This document shows, one piece after another, positions 5,110-6,053 of a DNA stretch of 6,053 bases. The stretch is from Alphaproteobacteria bacterium (GTDB lineage: Bacteria; Pseudomonadota; Alphaproteobacteria; UBA8366). How positions within the stretch are numbered: position 1 is the stretch's first letter; every line of letters begins with the position of its first letter. The stretch spans positions 1-6,053 of the forward strand of contig JASLSL010000036.1 of assembly GCA_030743445.1 (NCBI GenBank), given 5' to 3'. A program made the translations under genes and the position numbers. Under the pieces are notes generated by a model. It had not been told where the DNA came from. It saw only the letters and a program-made list of their open reading frames with translations, and ran no database searches.

Positions 5110-5588
5110 GGCTCGCCCTTCTTGTCGGTGAAGAGCCACTTGCCGTCGCCCGTGGTTACCGCGAGGTCGATGTCGGGATAGCTCGCCGCGTCGCCCGGCG
5201 GTCGGTCGCCGACCTCGAGATAGACCACGTCTTCAGCGCTGCGGTTGATCAGGTGGTGGCCGTCGGCCCGTCCCTTGCCGAACCCGGCCGCGATGCCGGG
5301 TCCGAGCACCTGCTCGCCGTCCTCGGTGACCAAGGTGACCTCGCCCTCGAGGACATAGACGAACTCGTCCTGGCGCGTATGCCAGTGCCGGTGGGCCGAG
5401 GCGGCACCCGGCCTCAGCCGTACCAAATTGACGCCGAAATTGGTCAGCCCGATCGCGTCGCCGAGCGCGCGCTTCTCGCGCCCCTCGACGACCGCCTTGA
5501 ATTGGTCCGGGTAGACCGAGCCGGTCCGGGCCTCGACCATGGCCGGATCGACCGCCGGAAAATTGATCTTCGCGCCGTCCTCGGCCAT
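5103..5588 (-). CDS. Cupin-domain protein
   Basis: This is a 161-residue single-domain cupin, probably cytoplasmic and metal-binding. Motif 1 is HRHWHTRQDEFVYVLEG, giving His68, His70 and Glu75, with Gly82 closing the motif. Motif 2 runs GKGRADGHHLIN, with His111 as the fourth ligand and Asn115 after it. The C-terminus (WLFTDKKGEPY) is typical of complete members of this cupin group, so the protein is whole although the following gene is broken. The ATG at 5588 was chosen because GAGAGG lies about eight bases upstream and a promoter sits at a sensible distance; the longer frame to 5663 would start inside the -35 box. The reaction is unknown; such small cupins range from sugar or amino-acid enzymes to storage-type folds. 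Its stop overlaps a TTG of the receiver remnant (TTGA), and it probably shares a transcript with the oxidase gene. Confidence 0.88.
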   Translation of the reverse strand: MAEDGAKINFPAVDPAMVEARTGSVYPDQFKAVVEGREKRALGDAIGLTNFGVNLVRLRPGAASAHRHWHTRQDEFVYVLEGEVTLVTEDGEQVLGPGIAAGFGKGRADGHHLINRSAEDVVYLEVGDRPPGDAASYPDIDLAVTTGDGKWLFTDKKGEPY

Positions 5589-5634
5589 CGCATTCGCCTC
5601 TCGTCCGGTTTCCGAGTTGACACCGCCCGACCGG

Positions 5635-5663
5635 ATTATGCGGTCTCGATCCGTGCCGTGCAA
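5635..5663 (-). promoter_or_regulatory. Candidate sigma-70 promoter of the cupin gene
   Basis: On the minus strand TTGCAC (5663-5658) is separated by exactly 17 bases from CATAAT (5640-5635), a five-of-six match to the -10 consensus. The -35 matches three of six, chiefly the TTG that matters most in alphaproteobacteria. Transcription would start near 5628, giving a leader of about 40 bases before the ATG at 5588. Confidence 0.45.
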
Positions 5664-5687
5664 ATCGCCGGTATCGCCCGATTATCG

Positions 5688-5703
5688 TTAACGCCGGCTT
5701 AAC
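5688..5703 (+). promoter_or_regulatory. CtrA-like binding site, full consensus
   Basis: TTAACGCCGGCTTAAC matches TTAA-N7-TTAA(C), the full binding site of CtrA, the cell-cycle master regulator of alphaproteobacteria. The site is almost palindromic (GTTAA, then TTAAC, around a GCCGGC core). It lies about 80 bases before the lipoprotein start and about 25 bases upstream of the candidate cupin -35 box, so it could act on either gene. Two spaced TTAA words are unlikely by chance in DNA this GC-rich. That CtrA exists in this organism is inferred. Confidence 0.55.
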
Positions 5704-5730
5704 GGGAAAGTCATTCCTAGTTACTGATTC

Positions 5731-5739
5731 TTAACGGTT
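5731..5739 (+). promoter_or_regulatory. CtrA-type half-site in a 9-base dyad
   Basis: TTAACGGTT contains a third TTAAC word, 28 bases after the full CtrA-like site and about 50 bases before the lipoprotein start. The overlapping TAACGGTTA is a perfect inverted repeat around one G. It may be a second, weaker contact for the same regulator. Confidence 0.35.
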
Positions 5740-5783
5740 ATTCGGCATGTTGAGTGGCGAATTTGGCCCTGATGGTGCGAGCG

Positions 5784-6053
5784 ATGATTACCCGGATTTC
5801 GACATTGGTGAATGTTTTGGCCCTGCTGGCGACCGCCGCGTCGCTCGGCGCCTGCATGGGCGACGGCCAACAGAGCGTCGACGTGACCATCGACCGGTCG
5901 TTCGAGCTCGAGCACACGGCGAAGCTCGTCCGCTCCTACATGTTCAAATATCCGCAAGGCGACGTCGGAAAGGTAACCAAAGTCGAGGTCGCGAAGTCGA
6001 TGGAGTCGACCATCGTGATGGAGGTCCTGGTTTCCTGGGACGCCAACATCAGG
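5784..6053 (+). CDS. Putative lipoprotein, 5' part only
   Basis: The frame is open to the window end (90 codons), so the C-terminus is missing. The first 24 residues are a lipoprotein signal: MITRIS, a hydrophobic stretch LVNVLALLATAASLGAC, and a consensus lipobox LGA-Cys24. The mature part starts MGDGQQSVDVTIDRSFELEHTAK (split at about residue 25-47) and is soluble-looking, with VTKVEV and TIVMEVLVSWD resembling beta strands. Residue Gly26-Asp27 soon after the Cys is not the Asp+2 inner-membrane retention signal, so the outer membrane is likely. I do not recognise the mature domain. An in-frame ATG at 5772 would add four residues, and neither start has a good ribosome-binding site. The gene lies downstream of the CtrA-like site, which would fit a cell-cycle-timed envelope protein; that is inference. 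Confidence 0.7.
   Translation, partial: MITRISTLVNVLALLATAASLGACMGDGQQSVDVTIDRSFELEHTAKLVRSYMFKYPQGDVGKVTKVEVAKSMESTIVMEVLVSWDANIR

Noticed and set aside
5589..5663. 25-residue N-terminal extension of the cupin protein
   Set aside because: It would start with TTG inside the -35 box of the best promoter; GAGAGG before 5588 marks the real start.

Overview
The window looks like a stretch of a high-GC alphaproteobacterial chromosome. Most genes are GC-rich with strongly G/C-biased third codon positions. The intergenic region near the right end carries a full match to the alphaproteobacterial CtrA consensus (TTAA-N7-TTAA). No rRNA, tRNA, CRISPR array or insertion sequence is visible. The lineage call is an inference.

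Left part (about 199-1935, + strand): a tightly coupled three-gene membrane operon. It encodes a MotA/TolQ/ExbB-type proton-channel subunit, then a single-span protein that keeps the ExbD/TolR transmembrane Asp but carries an unusual beta-rich, DUF2135-like domain, then an unrecognised protein with two membrane spans. The genes overlap by 26 and 1 bases. This is the best candidate here for a poorly described system: a proton-motive-force-driven envelope machine with a non-standard output domain.

Middle (1948-3877, - strand): a complete M81/MlrC-family metallopeptidase, preceded by a small VOC/glyoxalase-fold gene with clearly different codon use. A 32-base repeat (28 identical) covers the ribosome-binding site and start codon of both genes. 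Divergent from the VOC gene is a small helical hypothetical gene (3948-4247). Its stop codon overlaps, tail to tail, the stop of the next gene.

Right part (4244-5588, - strand): a cupin gene, then a 37-codon remnant of a response-regulator receiver domain, then a heme-oxygenase-like (TenA/PqqC/CADD-type) putative dinuclear-metal oxidase with a complete ligand set. Stop and start codons interlock at both junctions (TTGA and GTGA). The remnant marks a deletion or rearrangement between the cupin and oxidase genes.

Right end (5589-6053): a regulatory region with a candidate sigma-70 promoter for the cupin and the CtrA-like site, followed by the 5' part of a lipoprotein gene that runs off the window. 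No gene-free stretch exceeds 300 bases; the two longest (1-198 and 5589-5783) are described below.
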